A DNA stretch of 64,000 bases from Caulobacter endophyticus (GTDB taxonomy: Bacteria; Pseudomonadota; Alphaproteobacteria; Caulobacterales; Caulobacteraceae), in NCBI RefSeq assembly GCF_003116815.1, contig NZ_QDKQ01000024.1, positions 1 to 64,000 of the forward strand, given 5' to 3'. Made by a program: the position numbers and the translations under genes. Shown here in pieces: positions 26,379-37,330 of the stretch. Each line of letters opens with the position of its first letter. Within the stretch, counting starts at the first letter, position 1. Under the pieces are notes generated by a model. It did not search any database and had not been told where the DNA came from. It was given only the letters and a program-made list of their open reading frames with translations.

Positions 26379-26429
26379 TATGAAGCGCCTTTGCGGCGCT
26401 GCGCGACAGGGATTTTGAAAGGGCTCGCC

Positions 26430-26726
26430 ATGTTCCCGACCTTCGAAGACGCCCTGCAAGTGGTTCTTCGCCACCTCGACAACCCGCCGGTCGAAGGAAC
26501 GCCTGAGGACGAGGCCTTCCTGGCTGCCTTGGACGAGGTTCTCACCTTTTCCCGAGACGGTCAGAACGACGAAGACGGCTTGGAGCAGCCCGCCGTTATC
26601 GACGACGATCTGCGCGCGCGGCTCGAAGCGGTCGCCCATCGCCGCCGTCCGCAAAACCCCTTCGGCGAACACCCCGACGGCATCGGCCCGACGCTCGGCA
26701 TGGACCTTCGGATGAAACCGGGGTGA
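26430..26726 (+). CDS. Small acidic hypothetical protein
   Basis: 98 residues from the ATG at 26430. Sequence [20 protein letters not shown]...[15 protein letters not shown], acidic and helical, ending [13 protein letters not shown]. Codon use and length are coherent, and the antisense frame lacks protein character here. I do not recognise a family. A weak AAAGGG lies upstream. It begins just past the Argonaute-like relic on the opposite strand. Confidence 0.5.
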   Translation: MFPTFEDALQVVLRHLDNPPVEGTPEDEAFLAALDEVLTFSRDGQNDEDGLEQPAVIDDDLRARLEAVAHRRRPQNPFGEHPDGIGPTLGMDLRMKPG

Positions 26727-26732
26727 CGTCGC

Positions 26733-26876
26733 TCACTTGTCCTTTCGACTGTCGGCGCGAAGCGGGCGGACCCGAAGCGACCTTACCAGGCCTGGCGTCG
26801 GCAGAACCCGAAAGACGAAAGGAAGGGCAAGCGCCAGGGCGGCGCAGGCCGAGGCGAAAACAAAGAGATAAGGCAT
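26733..26876 (-). CDS. 47-residue single-helix membrane peptide
   Basis: Starts at the ATG at 26876 with a GGAGA site seven bases upstream. One hydrophobic helix (PYLFVFASACAALALALPFVF) and a basic C-terminus (RSLRVRPLRADSRKDK), predicting an N-out or hairpin-free inner membrane peptide. Function unknown; a real gene is only moderately supported. Confidence 0.4.
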   Translation of the reverse strand: MPYLFVFASACAALALALPFVFRVLPTPGLVRSLRVRPLRADSRKDK

Positions 26877-27013
26877 GGATCGTCTCCGATACGCCGGCTG
26901 AATGTTCCCCGACCGCATAGTCGCGAGGCAGCCGGCGAAACGATGCGGGTCCGGGCGACCGTCGAACGGGTCGCCCGGCGTACTGAAAGTCACTGCAATC
27001 GCGCGTGACGATC

Positions 27014-28045
27014 TCAGCGATCGTCGCGAATGTCCCCGCTGACGCTGTCGCTCAGCCGATCGAGACGAGCGGTGATGATCGCCCGCCCCTTGGGGCCGAG
27101 ATTGCCCTGGCGATTACGCAGGGATCGCTCCTGGCGTTCGATCGCGGCCAGGGTTCGGGTCGCCTGGCCGGCTTCGGCCCGGCTCAGCCTGCCGCTGCTG
27201 GCGCCGCGGTTGATCCGCTCGGCCAGTTGCGCCTGACGATCGTCGATGCTGAGCATGCCGCGACCATCCGGATACTGCCCGTTGACGTAATCGGCGCGCG
27301 AGCGTTGCGCGTCCGTCGAAACCCAGCTTCCACGAGCATCGTAGTAGCCGACCGTCTCGCCGCGCACCCAACGTCCATTGTCATAGTAACCCGGCTGCGG
27401 ATCGGAGATCCACGTTCCATCGGCGGCGCGGCGCCCGGCTGCCTGGCCAGGCATCCAGCGTCCATCGGCGTCGTAGCGGCCGGTGGCGGCGCCCGCGATC
27501 CAGCGCCCGGAGCTGTCGTAGTGACCCGACGTCACCTCCATCCAACGGCCGTCCTGGGCGTAGTAGCCGGCGGCGGACGCCGGCACCCAGAGACCGTTCG
27601 CATAGTAGCCGGACGCGCCTGCGTCCGTGCTCGTCTGCATCCAGCTGCCGTCGGCGCCGTAGTGGCCGCGCGGAGCGCCGTCCACCCACTCGCCGTTGCG
27701 GTCGAAGTAGCCGGAGGCCTCGCCGCGCGAGACGGCGTTGGCGTGCCAGGAACCCTGGTTGTCGTAGAAGCCGTAGGCGCGGGCGCAGTCCTCCCGCCCC
27801 TTGGCCGCCTGCCCCTTGGCGACTTGATTGCCGATCAGCGCGCCGGCGACGCCGCCGATCACGGCCCCCTTGCCGCGATCGTCGCGGCCCGCCACGGCTC
27901 CGCCCGCGACCGCGCCGACACCGGCGCCGACGATGGTTCCGGCCACGCGGTTGTTCTGTCGCTGCTCGCAGGTCTGTTGCGCGAGCGCCACGGCTGGAAT
28001 GAAGGCCGCGGCGCAGACGCCGGCGACCAGGACTTGGATGCGCAT
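27014..28045 (-). CDS. Secreted glycine-zipper protein with ten GYY-x-G-W repeats
   Basis: 343 residues from the ATG at 28045, AAGGA upstream. Signal peptide (RIQVLVAGVCAAAFIPAVALA|QQ), then a glycine-zipper segment (VAGTIVGAGVGAVAGGAVAG...IGGVAGALIGNQVAKG), then about ten tandem units of 16-20 residues of the form G-Y-Y-x-x-x-G-x-W-x (for example GYYAQDGRWMEVTS, GHYDSSGRWIAGAAT, GYYDNGRWVRGETV), and a charged helical C-terminus (INRGASSGRLSRAEAGQATR). Probably an envelope-associated protein. The AT-rich upstream gap carries a perfect 12-bp inverted repeat. Confidence 0.8.
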   Translation of the reverse strand: MRIQVLVAGVCAAAFIPAVALAQQTCEQRQNNRVAGTIVGAGVGAVAGGAVAGRDDRGKGAVIGGVAGALIGNQVAKGQAAKGREDCARAYGFYDNQGSWHANAVSRGEASGYFDRNGEWVDGAPRGHYGADGSWMQTSTDAGASGYYANGLWVPASAAGYYAQDGRWMEVTSGHYDSSGRWIAGAATGRYDADGRWMPGQAAGRRAADGTWISDPQPGYYDNGRWVRGETVGYYDARGSWVSTDAQRSRADYVNGQYPDGRGMLSIDDRQAQLAERINRGASSGRLSRAEAGQATRTLAAIERQERSLRNRQGNLGPKGRAIITARLDRLSDSVSGDIRDDR

Positions 28046-28169
28046 TTTGTGGGATTCCTTGGGAGGAGACATACTCTTCCCGGCAGTCGACATATGGCGC
28101 TTCAATCCATATATTCAATGACAACAGAGAATATATGATAGTAATTGGCGCGAATATATATTTGTCGAA

Positions 28170-28201
28170 CGTTGGAACCAAATCAGATATTGGTTCCAAC
28201 G
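28170..28201. promoter_or_regulatory. Perfect 12-bp inverted repeat with 8-bp loop
   Basis: CGTTGGAACCAA (28170-28181), eight bases, TTGGTTCCAACG (28190-28201). It is 36 bases beyond the stop of the esterase gene and 125 bases before the zipper-protein start, both on the minus strand. It could end esterase transcription, but the lack of a U-tract and its AT-rich setting also allow an operator or an RNA processing site. Confidence 0.5.
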
Positions 28202-28236
28202 CGACTAAATAAACGAGCTACATCAACTTGTGAAAA

Positions 28237-29388
28237 TTATTTCAACAGACCCGCCGCCCGCAGCGCCTTGGCTATGACCTCTTGAACGCCGGCGGGCACA
28301 TGGCCAATGGCGTGCATGACGCCCTGCCCCAGGCCCGAGGCCTCGACAGGCTCCGGATCGACGGCATGCTTCGCCGCCCCCTCACGCTGCGGCGTCGCGG
28401 GGATCATCGCCAGGGCGCCGGGCTCGACCCGTTCGCCGCCGTCGATGTTCCAGAACCTGGCGATCTCCAGCGACGAGGATATGCCGGCCTCGAGCATGAA
28501 GGGTCCCGCCCTGCCGACATCGTCCGCGCGCTTGGTTGAAAGCGGCGTTCCGTGGCCGAGACCGCGCACGATGTTCAACTCGACGAGGGGTTCGCCGTCG
28601 GCGGACCGCCAGATCGATCGCGTTCCGTGCGGCAGAGGCTCCACCCGATGCGGCGCGCTGGGCAAGCCGTTCAAGGCGGCCCATTGCTGGGCCAGGTCAT
28701 GACCGTTCTTGACCTGCACCGTCCCGTCGGCGTCGCCGTGCCAGATCGACAGCCGCGGACGAGACCCGCCGTCGCGAGACACTGGAACCAGGGCGGCCAG
28801 GTTCGCGCCCGAACGGCCGGCCGGATGGTTCATCACCTGCATCGCGCCCTGGACATTGCTGGCCACGCCATAGGGCAGACCGGCGATCACCGCGCCGCCG
28901 GCGAAGAGGTCGGGATAGACCGCCAGCATCACCGCAGTCATCGCCCCACCGGCCGACAAGCCGGTGACGAAGACGCGGCTTCGATCGAGATCATGAGTCT
29001 CGACCGCGTGGGCGACCATCGCCGCGATCGACGCCGCCTCGCCTTCGCCGCGCCGGATGTCGCCCGGCAGGAACCAGTTGAAGCAGCGGCCCGCATTGTT
29101 GGCCTGCGGCTGCTGGGGCGCGACGACCATGAAGCCCATCCGATCGGCCAGGTCGAGCCAGCCGGCGCCTTCCGCATAGGCCGCGGCGGTCTGGGTGCAG
29201 CCGTGCAGAACAACGACCAGGGGCGAGTCTGGCGCCAGCCCTTCCGGGCGATAGCCGAGCATCGTCAATTGGCCGGGATTGGCGCCGAAATCGTCGATGC
29301 GATTCAGGCGCCCCGTCGCGTCGGAGGTCGGGAAGGACGTACGGCGCAGGCGCGCCAGCATCGCGGTGGTGTCGCCGAGGCTCGGCAT
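28237..29388 (-). CDS. PHB-depolymerase-family alpha/beta hydrolase
   Basis: 383 residues from the ATG at 29388 with AGGA upstream; no obvious signal peptide. Features of the poly(3-hydroxybutyrate) depolymerase/feruloyl esterase family: LVVVLHGCTQTAAAYAEGAGW, PQQPQANNAGRCFNWF, nucleophile elbow GLSAGGAMT (Ser about 145), IWHGDADGTV (Asp) and VRGLGHGTPL (His). Probably a short-chain PHB or phenolic esterase; which one cannot be decided here. Confidence 0.92.
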   Translation of the reverse strand: MPSLGDTTAMLARLRRTSFPTSDATGRLNRIDDFGANPGQLTMLGYRPEGLAPDSPLVVVLHGCTQTAAAYAEGAGWLDLADRMGFMVVAPQQPQANNAGRCFNWFLPGDIRRGEGEAASIAAMVAHAVETHDLDRSRVFVTGLSAGGAMTAVMLAVYPDLFAGGAVIAGLPYGVASNVQGAMQVMNHPAGRSGANLAALVPVSRDGGSRPRLSIWHGDADGTVQVKNGHDLAQQWAALNGLPSAPHRVEPLPHGTRSIWRSADGEPLVELNIVRGLGHGTPLSTKRADDVGRAGPFMLEAGISSSLEIARFWNIDGGERVEPGALAMIPATPQREGAAKHAVDPEPVEASGLGQGVMHAIGHVPAGVQEVIAKALRAAGLLK

Positions 29389-29495
29389 GGTGATGTCCTG
29401 AAAGAGCGAGACGGAAAGCCGCCGCCCAGTCTGAATGCTGCAATGCAGCAAAGGCGCCATCACGCTTGATCACGTCTTTTGAGAGAGCGAATATA

Positions 29496-29525
29496 CCCCG
29501 ACTCCAGGCGTTTCCAGAGTCGGGG
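29496..29525 (-). terminator. Terminator-like hairpin downstream of the general stress gene
   Basis: CCCCGACTC (29496-29504) and GAGTCGGGG (29517-29525), nine perfect pairs with a 12-base loop, eight bases past the stop of the minus-strand gene ending at 29533. The U-tract is weak. Confidence 0.6.
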
Positions 29526-29532
29526 TGAAGGC

Positions 29533-30276
29533 TCAGTAGTCGCGACGGACGGGGTCGACGACGTCGCGGTCCTCGGGGCGAACAGCGTCGTCATCGATCA
29601 GCACATCGTCGGTCGGAGCCGCCTCGAACGAGCGGTTCTCGCCGTAGAGGGTGCGCTCGCGACCGATCTGCTCGGCGCTGTACGGCGTGGCGGCCGGATC
29701 GAAGCTGGTCCAACCGTCCTGACGATAGGCGTCGCCGCGCGTGGCCGCGTCCACGCCCCGTCCCTCGTCGAGGATCCGTTCGACGGCCTGGATCTCGTTG
29801 TCATGCGCCTTGACGCTGACCAGGGCGCCGCCGCGACGCACCCCTTCGGAATAGACATTGGCCTCGTCGTCGCTGTGGCCGGCCTCCTTGAGGGCGCCCA
29901 GCAGGCCGCCCGTGGCGCCGCCGGCGGCCGCGCCGACCGCGGCGCCGACTGCGGTGGCCGCGAGCCATCCCGCCGCCACGACCGGACCCAGGCCCGGAAT
30001 GGCCAGCATGCCGAGCCCGGCCAGCAGGCCCGCCCCGCCGCCGACCAGACCGCCTGTGGCCGCGCCCTTACCGGCGCCGTCGGCGACGTCGTTGTCGCCG
30101 TCGCCATTGTGGTCGCCCAGCGGACCGTCGGCCTTGCGGTCGCCGTCATGCCAGTTGTCGGTGTTGTCGGAAACCAGGCTGATGCGGTCGTGACCGACGC
30201 CGTAGGCTTCCAGGTCCGAGACGACGTCGAGCGCCTCGGTGTGGCTGTCGAACAGCCGGGTGATGGTCTTGCTCAT
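29533..30276 (-). CDS. General stress protein (17M-like) with glycine zipper
   Basis: 247 residues from the ATG at 30276. N-terminal MSKTITRLFDSHTEALDVVSDLEAYGV is the general stress protein 17M-like heat-stable fold; the centre is a long Gly/Ala zipper (GGLVGGGAGLLAGLGMLAIPG...GAAVGAAAGGATGG) capable of membrane insertion, followed by a second small alpha/beta part (EGVRRGGALVSVKAHD) and an acidic tail. Such proteins are common in general-stress regulons of Caulobacterales and sphingomonads. Lies in the oxidative/general stress block. Confidence 0.8.
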   Translation of the reverse strand: MSKTITRLFDSHTEALDVVSDLEAYGVGHDRISLVSDNTDNWHDGDRKADGPLGDHNGDGDNDVADGAGKGAATGGLVGGGAGLLAGLGMLAIPGLGPVVAAGWLAATAVGAAVGAAAGGATGGLLGALKEAGHSDDEANVYSEGVRRGGALVSVKAHDNEIQAVERILDEGRGVDAATRGDAYRQDGWTSFDPAATPYSAEQIGRERTLYGENRSFEAAPTDDVLIDDDAVRPEDRDVVDPVRRDY

Positions 30277-30327
30277 GTGGATGTTCCCAGAAAGGTTATG
30301 ATTTGAGGCGAGCAAGGACGGCCGAGC

Positions 30328-30672
30328 CTAGAGCTCGGTGATAGCGCCCTTGTAGTCGATCGAGACGTTGACTTTGCGGCCGTCCTTGGTGGCTTCGCCC
30401 TGCCACAGACCGTTGGCGTTCTGGTTCAGCGGACCCAGCGCGGTGTAGCCGGCCTTCTCGATGGCCATGCGGGCCTGGTCGGCGGTGTAGGAGCTGGCGC
30501 CCGGGGTGGGGCCGGTCTCGCCGGTGGTCGGCGCGGTGTCGACGGCGGCGTTACCCGGAGCCGCCGGCGCGGAGACGGCAGGCCCTTCGACCTTTTCGTG
30601 GTCGGCGTTCTTCTGGCCGCACGCGGCCAGCAGCATCGCGACGAGCGCGACGCCAATCATGGGCTTCAACAT
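30328..30672 (-). CDS. Small lipoprotein
   Basis: 114 residues with a lipobox: VALVAMLLAAC (Cys18), then a Pro/Ala/Thr-rich linker (about 30-60) and a C-terminal PepSY-like mini-domain (DQARMAIEKAGYTALGPL...GLWQGEATKDGRKVNVSIDYKG). Predicted outer-membrane lipoprotein; function unknown. Upstream lies a 300-bp AT-rich gap shared with the divergent ferritin-like gene. Confidence 0.75.
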   Translation of the reverse strand: MLKPMIGVALVAMLLAACGQKNADHEKVEGPAVSAPAAPGNAAVDTAPTTGETGPTPGASSYTADQARMAIEKAGYTALGPLNQNANGLWQGEATKDGRKVNVSIDYKGAITEL

Positions 30673-30974
30673 GTTCGTGGATCTCCGAGAGGTGCGGAGT
30701 TAAGCCCTCTCAACCCGAGAAGGTTGCACGATGATCCGCAGCTTATTCCCGGAAATATGGAAATTTATCTCTGGTAATATGAATATAAATATTTGCACGC
30801 ATCGTGAAAATAATTCACGCGCGACGGCATCATAAAACAATCGACGTCGAATTCTCCGCGAAGATATTTCGCCACCTGTTTCGTCACCGACTAATAAAGG
30901 CGGCCGCCGTCGCGCCCTTCCGGATCGAGACCGCCCACGGCGCGTTGCATGCTCGGATCATCGAGGGACGCAAG
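30673..30974. promoter_or_regulatory. AT-rich divergent promoter region (lipoprotein/ferritin)
   Basis: Gap of 302 bp between divergent genes, with an AT-rich core at about 30750-30840 that contrasts with the GC-rich surroundings and a small dyad GTGAA-N4-TTCAC at 30804-30817. Probably holds both promoters; no sigma-factor consensus can be assigned with confidence. Confidence 0.45.
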
Positions 30975-31547
30975 ATGAACGATCAGGTCGGCGACAAACC
31001 CTTCCTCAGCGACGTGCAGACCCTGCGGGCCAGGGCGCGGGAACACCTGGAGGACGGCGCGCTGACGCCGGCCTATGGCGGCGACGTCAAGAAGACCATC
31101 GAGATCCTGCAGACGGTGCTGGCCACCGAACTGGTCTGCGTGCTGCGCTACACCCTGCACTCGATCATCGCCTCGGGGATCTCCAGCCAGGGCCCGAAGG
31201 CCGAGTTCGCCGAACACGCCAAGGAAGAGCACGCCCACGCCCTGGCCGTGGCCGAGCGCATCACCCAGCTGGGCGGCACGCCGAACTTCAGCCCCGAAGG
31301 GCTCGCCAGCCGCTCGGCCTCGCAATATGTCGAGGGCGAGAACCTGGTCGACATGATCAAGGAAAACCTGATCGCCGAACGGATCGCGGTGGAGCACTAT
31401 CGCGAACTGATCCGCTATTTCGGCGACGACGACCCGACCACGCGGGTGATGCTGGAGGGCATTCTCACCGTCGAGGAGGAGCATGCCGACGACATGCACG
31501 ACCTACTGGTCGCGCACGAAGGCACGCCGATGCTCGAGGACGCCTGA
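30975..31547 (+). CDS. Ferritin-like/bacterioferritin-type di-iron protein
   Basis: 190 residues from the ATG at 30975 (GAGGGA upstream). Four-helix bundle with di-iron ligand motifs: ATELVCVLRY (Glu52), HAKEEHAHA (Glu85/His), IAERIAVEHYRE (Glu140) and TVEEEHADD (Glu/His about 169-170). Similar proteins are annotated as bacterioferritin or DPS-like ferritins and store iron or detoxify peroxide. Directly followed by a four-gene biosynthetic set, one base after its stop, which suggests co-transcription. Confidence 0.88.
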   Translation: MNDQVGDKPFLSDVQTLRARAREHLEDGALTPAYGGDVKKTIEILQTVLATELVCVLRYTLHSIIASGISSQGPKAEFAEHAKEEHAHALAVAERITQLGGTPNFSPEGLASRSASQYVEGENLVDMIKENLIAERIAVEHYRELIRYFGDDDPTTRVMLEGILTVEEEHADDMHDLLVAHEGTPMLEDA

Positions 31548-31548
31548 C

Positions 31549-32652
31549 TTGGCGCAGATCGCGTTTACGCCAGCGCCGGCCCCGCCGTCTGTGGCGGCGG
31601 TGCTGGCCGCTTTGCGCCATGCCTTGCAAGACATTCGCGCCCGCGCCGCGGATCTCGACGCCGGCGGCGAGTTCCCCGCCGAGGACGTTGCTTTGCTCGC
31701 GTCGATCGGCGCGCTTGAGGTGATGGCCGGCGACGCCACCTCCCCGCGCGAGTTGATGGAGGCGTTGCGCCTTGTCGGCCGCGCCAATCTCAGCCTGGGG
31801 CGGATCTTCGAAGGTCACGTCAACGGCGCGCGGCTGGTCGCCTGGTACGGGTCGGCCGAACAGCGGCGGACCTTGGAAGCCGACCTGGCCGCCGGCAAGG
31901 TCCTGGGTGTCTGGAACACCGAACCGACGCCGGGCGTGACCATCGCCGATGGTCGCCTGCACGGGGCGAAGTCCTACGCCACCGGCGCGGGCCATATCGA
32001 CATCGCCGTGATCACGGCCGCCACGGCGAGCGGCGGCAAGCAGATGGTCCTGGCGGACGCCGCCGATCCGGCCCGCGCCGATCCATCGGCCTGGCGGGTG
32101 CGGGGCATGAGGGCGACGGTCAGCGGGACATACGACCTTACCGGCCTGCCGGTCGACGCCGCGACGCGCCTGGGCGCGCCCGGCGACTACGAACGCGAGC
32201 CGCGCTTTTCGGCCGGAGCCTGGCGGTTCACGGCGGTGCAGCTGGGCGGCGTGGAGCACGTGCTGACCCTGCTGCGAGAGCATCTGGCGGCCTCGCCCGC
32301 CGGCCAGGATCCGATCCATCGGGCCCGCTTCGGCAAGGCGCTGGCGGCGACGCGCTCGGCCTATCTGTGGGTGCGGGAAGCGGCCCAGCGGGCCGAAGCG
32401 CCGGATGCGGGAGCCGAGGCGATCAGCTTCGTACTGATGACCCGAGGCGTGGTCGAGGAGGCCGGCCTGACCGTCATGGAGGCAGCGGCCCGCAGCGTCG
32501 GCACCCGGGCCTTCTTCGTCGACAATCCACTGGACCAGGCCTGTCGCGACCTGGCGCTCTATCTGCGCCAGCCCGTGCCGGACCAGGCGCTGGACCGCGC
32601 GGCGGCGGCGTTCCTGGCCAAGGACGCCTGGGCGGACGATCCCCTGTGGTGA
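31549..32652 (+). CDS. Acyl-CoA dehydrogenase-family flavoprotein
   Basis: 367 residues if started at the TTG at 31549, one base after the ferritin stop; no ATG gives a better start. N-terminal helical domain (LRHALQDIRARAADLDAGGEFPAEDVALLASIGAL), middle beta domain (LGVWNTEPTPGVTIADGRLHGAKSYATGAGHIDIAVI) and C-terminal helices (TVMEAAARSVGTRAFF). Short compared with usual ACADs (about 380-390) and related to the DszC-like/Acyl-CoA_dh_2 branch. First of a tightly packed ACAD/PIG-L/methyltransferase set. Confidence 0.8.
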   Translation: MAQIAFTPAPAPPSVAAVLAALRHALQDIRARAADLDAGGEFPAEDVALLASIGALEVMAGDATSPRELMEALRLVGRANLSLGRIFEGHVNGARLVAWYGSAEQRRTLEADLAAGKVLGVWNTEPTPGVTIADGRLHGAKSYATGAGHIDIAVITAATASGGKQMVLADAADPARADPSAWRVRGMRATVSGTYDLTGLPVDAATRLGAPGDYEREPRFSAGAWRFTAVQLGGVEHVLTLLREHLAASPAGQDPIHRARFGKALAATRSAYLWVREAAQRAEAPDAGAEAISFVLMTRGVVEEAGLTVMEAAARSVGTRAFFVDNPLDQACRDLALYLRQPVPDQALDRAAAAFLAKDAWADDPLW

Positions 32653-33404
32653 CGGCGATGGGCGAGCCGGCCTGGGCGGCCCTGGTCAACCAGGCCTTCA
32701 ACCTCGACGCCACGGTGCTGGACGGCCTGTCGCCGTTGCTGATCCTGGCGCCGCACCCCGACGACGAGACGCTGGGCTGCGGCGGCCTGATCGCGACAGC
32801 CAGCAAGCTGGGCCTGAAGCCCCGCGTGGCCTATCTCACCGATGGCGCCGGCTCGCACACGGGCTCGCCGACCTGGCCGCCCAAGCGGCTGGCCCGTGTT
32901 CGGCGGCAAGAGGCGCTGGCGGCCCTGGAGGTGCTGGGCGTTCCGCCCGAGGACGTCCATTTCATGGGGTGGCCCGACGGCGCGCCGATCCCTCGCGAGG
33001 ATACAGCCTACGCCGCGTCGCTGCGGGAGCTGCGCGACTGGTCCGACGGCTTCAAGCCGTGGAGCGTCTGGGCGCCGTGGCTCGAGGAACGGCATTGCGA
33101 CCATGTCGCGGCCAACCTTCTGGCGTCGGACTACATCGCCTCGATCGACACCCGCGAGCCGGTGAAGATGGAATATCTGGTCTGGGGCTGGGCCGATCCG
33201 GACCTGGCCCATCGCCACGGCGCCAAGGGCGTCTGGGGCCTGATGTGCGGCGGCGAGATCACGCGCCGCCGAAAGGCCCTGGCCTGCCACGAGACCCAGA
33301 TGACCCCGATGATCCAGGACGCCGCCGAGGCCTTCCAGGTGCCGCCGGACCTGGCGGCCCTGACCGACCGGCCGGTCGAGATCTTCCTGGAGTGCAGGCG
33401 TTGA
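32649..33404 (+). CDS. PIG-L family deacetylase
   Basis: 251 residues from a GTG at 32649 that overlaps the ACAD stop (GTGA); an ATG at 32658 is an alternative. LmbE/PIG-L zinc amidase motifs: LILAPHPDDETLGCGG (Zn-binding His and Asp-Asp) and the downstream WLEERHCDHVAAN His. Members remove N-acetyl groups from GlcNAc-type sugars. Position between an ACAD and a SAM methyltransferase suggests tailoring of an amino-sugar conjugate. Confidence 0.9.
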   Translation: MTAMGEPAWAALVNQAFNLDATVLDGLSPLLILAPHPDDETLGCGGLIATASKLGLKPRVAYLTDGAGSHTGSPTWPPKRLARVRRQEALAALEVLGVPPEDVHFMGWPDGAPIPREDTAYAASLRELRDWSDGFKPWSVWAPWLEERHCDHVAANLLASDYIASIDTREPVKMEYLVWGWADPDLAHRHGAKGVWGLMCGGEITRRRKALACHETQMTPMIQDAAEAFQVPPDLAALTDRPVEIFLECRR

Positions 33405-33982
33405 GAAAAACCCGCTCGCTGGAGCCCGGCTATTTCGAAGGCCTTTACACCGCCGATCCCGACCCCTGGGGCTTCGAGACCAGCGCCTACGAGAAGGGCA
33501 AGTACGCGGCCACCCTCGCCGCCCTCGGTGAAGAGCGCGCCGCCCATGCGCTGGAGGTCGGCTGCTCGATCGGTGTCCTGACCCGGCAGTTGGCCGAACA
33601 CTGCGACCGCCTTCTGGGGCTGGACGTTTCGGAGACCGCTCTGGATCAGGCGCGAAAGCGTTGCGCCGACTTGGCCAATGTCGAATTCGCCCTGCTGCAG
33701 GTTCCGCGCGATCCCGTTCCCGGGTCGTTCGACCTGATCGTGCTGTCGGAGGTCGCCTACTACTGGGACGACGGCGACTTGGCCCTGGCGGCCGAAGCCT
33801 TCCGGGCGGCACGCGTTTCCGGCGGACGGATCCTGTTGGTCCACTGGCTAGGCGAGACCGATTATCCCAAGACCGCCGACGAGGCCGTCGAAGGCCTGCG
33901 GGCGCACCTGGGCGACGCTGTCACTGTGGATACGGCTCAGCGCAACGCCGACTATCGCCTCGATCTGTGGCGCTGGGCCTAG
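33401..33982 (+). CDS. NodS-like SAM-dependent methyltransferase
   Basis: 193 residues from a TTG at 33401 that overlaps the PIG-L stop (TTGA). Starts SLEPGYFEGLYTADPDPWGFETSAYEKGKY, the hallmark of the NodS/class I methyltransferases, followed by SAM motif I ALEVGCSIGVLTRQLA and FDLIVLSEVAYYW. In rhizobia NodS N-methylates a deacetylated chitooligosaccharide terminus, so pairing with a PIG-L deacetylase is suggestive of deacetylation followed by N-methylation of an amino sugar. Confidence 0.88.
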   Translation: MRKTRSLEPGYFEGLYTADPDPWGFETSAYEKGKYAATLAALGEERAAHALEVGCSIGVLTRQLAEHCDRLLGLDVSETALDQARKRCADLANVEFALLQVPRDPVPGSFDLIVLSEVAYYWDDGDLALAAEAFRAARVSGGRILLVHWLGETDYPKTADEAVEGLRAHLGDAVTVDTAQRNADYRLDLWRWA

Positions 33983-34884
33983 CCGGCCTCGGCCAGCAGC
34001 ATCCGCTCGCGCCCGATGCGCACCAGAGCGCGGGCCTTGTCGATCTCGGCCGGAAGATCGGCGAAGGTCAGGGCGGGTCCCGGCGTCGCAAGACCGAGGG
34101 CGACATTGAGCGGCGGCGCCTCGTGGATCGGCTCGTCGACCGCCTGGCGCCCCCAGAGGTCCAGGGTGTCGGAGGTTCCGCCTACGGCGCGACCGGCTAG
34201 GCGGCAGGAGGTGAAGACCTTGACGTCGATGGGGTGGCGCACGCGTCCGCCGGCCGCCCTTACGGCCTGGAACAGCGCCTTGTCCTCGCCCACCGGCGGG
34301 GCGGGCGCGCCGCCGATGCGGGCATAGCAGCCGAGGGTCAGGGCTATACTGGCGCCGCCTTCGTAGAAGTGGTGCGGCCAGGCCTCGTCGCTCCGCGCTG
34401 CCCGCAAGGCGTCGAGAGCGGCGTAGTAGCGGCGCAGCAGGGCCAGCCGGGCGCGGTGCGCCGGGTCGAGGCCGCGCAGTTCAGCACCCTTGAGCCGCGC
34501 CAGCCCCGCTACCGCGTCGTAGCCGGCGTCGACATGGTCGAGCGTACGCCTCAGCCAGTCCGCCGCGACGTGGGTGTCGGCGTCGGTGGTCAGCAACAGG
34601 TCTTCGGGCGAGTGCAGAAGGGCCGCGGCGGCCTCGAACGCCGCGCGACGGGCGCCGCCGGCATGAGCCTGGTCAGGATCCAGCCGCATCTCGACGACCT
34701 CAACGTCGCCGCCCAGGCGACGGGCGCGCTCGGCAGTGTCGTCGATGCAGTTGTTGGCCAGCACCACGATGCGCAGCGACGCGATCCGATCGTCGCGCTC
34801 CATCGCAAGCAGGCGGGTCAGGCAGACCTCTATCCAGGCGGCCTCGTTTCGCGCCGGAACGGCCACCGCCACGCGGCGCTTCAA
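33979..34884 (-). CDS. Family 2 glycosyltransferase
   Basis: 301 residues. GT-A fold: VAVAVPARNEAAWIEVCLTRLL at the N-terminus, TTDADTHVAADWL with the metal-binding DxD at about residue 100, and GGASIALTLGCYARIGG further on. No transmembrane helix. It converges on the methyltransferase gene with a four-base overlap of stop codons. In similar loci the GT2 accompanies the ACAD/PIG-L/NodS-like genes, so it is likely part of the same pathway although on the other strand. Confidence 0.88.
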   Translation of the reverse strand: MKRRVAVAVPARNEAAWIEVCLTRLLAMERDDRIASLRIVVLANNCIDDTAERARRLGGDVEVVEMRLDPDQAHAGGARRAAFEAAAALLHSPEDLLLTTDADTHVAADWLRRTLDHVDAGYDAVAGLARLKGAELRGLDPAHRARLALLRRYYAALDALRAARSDEAWPHHFYEGGASIALTLGCYARIGGAPAPPVGEDKALFQAVRAAGGRVRHPIDVKVFTSCRLAGRAVGGTSDTLDLWGRQAVDEPIHEAPPLNVALGLATPGPALTFADLPAEIDKARALVRIGRERMLLAEAG

Positions 34885-35115
34885 GACGAGATTCCCAGCC
34901 GGTGAATGATCGATGCGCGCATGACGTTCCTGCTCTCGTTCCCAAGCCGTTCACAGAGACGCGGCGGGGTGCAAACTCTCCACGGAGCGGAAAGTTCGAG
35001 GCGAGGCCCGCACGAAAATAAATCGTGGTTTCAGGGAGTTATGTCGGCTTGGCGACAGCAACCTCGACTCCGCGCGAACGTTAGTTCGCCACACCTCAAA
35101 ATTGAAAGACGCCCC

Positions 35116-37317
<2,202 letters not shown>

Positions 37318-37330
37318 GCGATCGGCGCAC

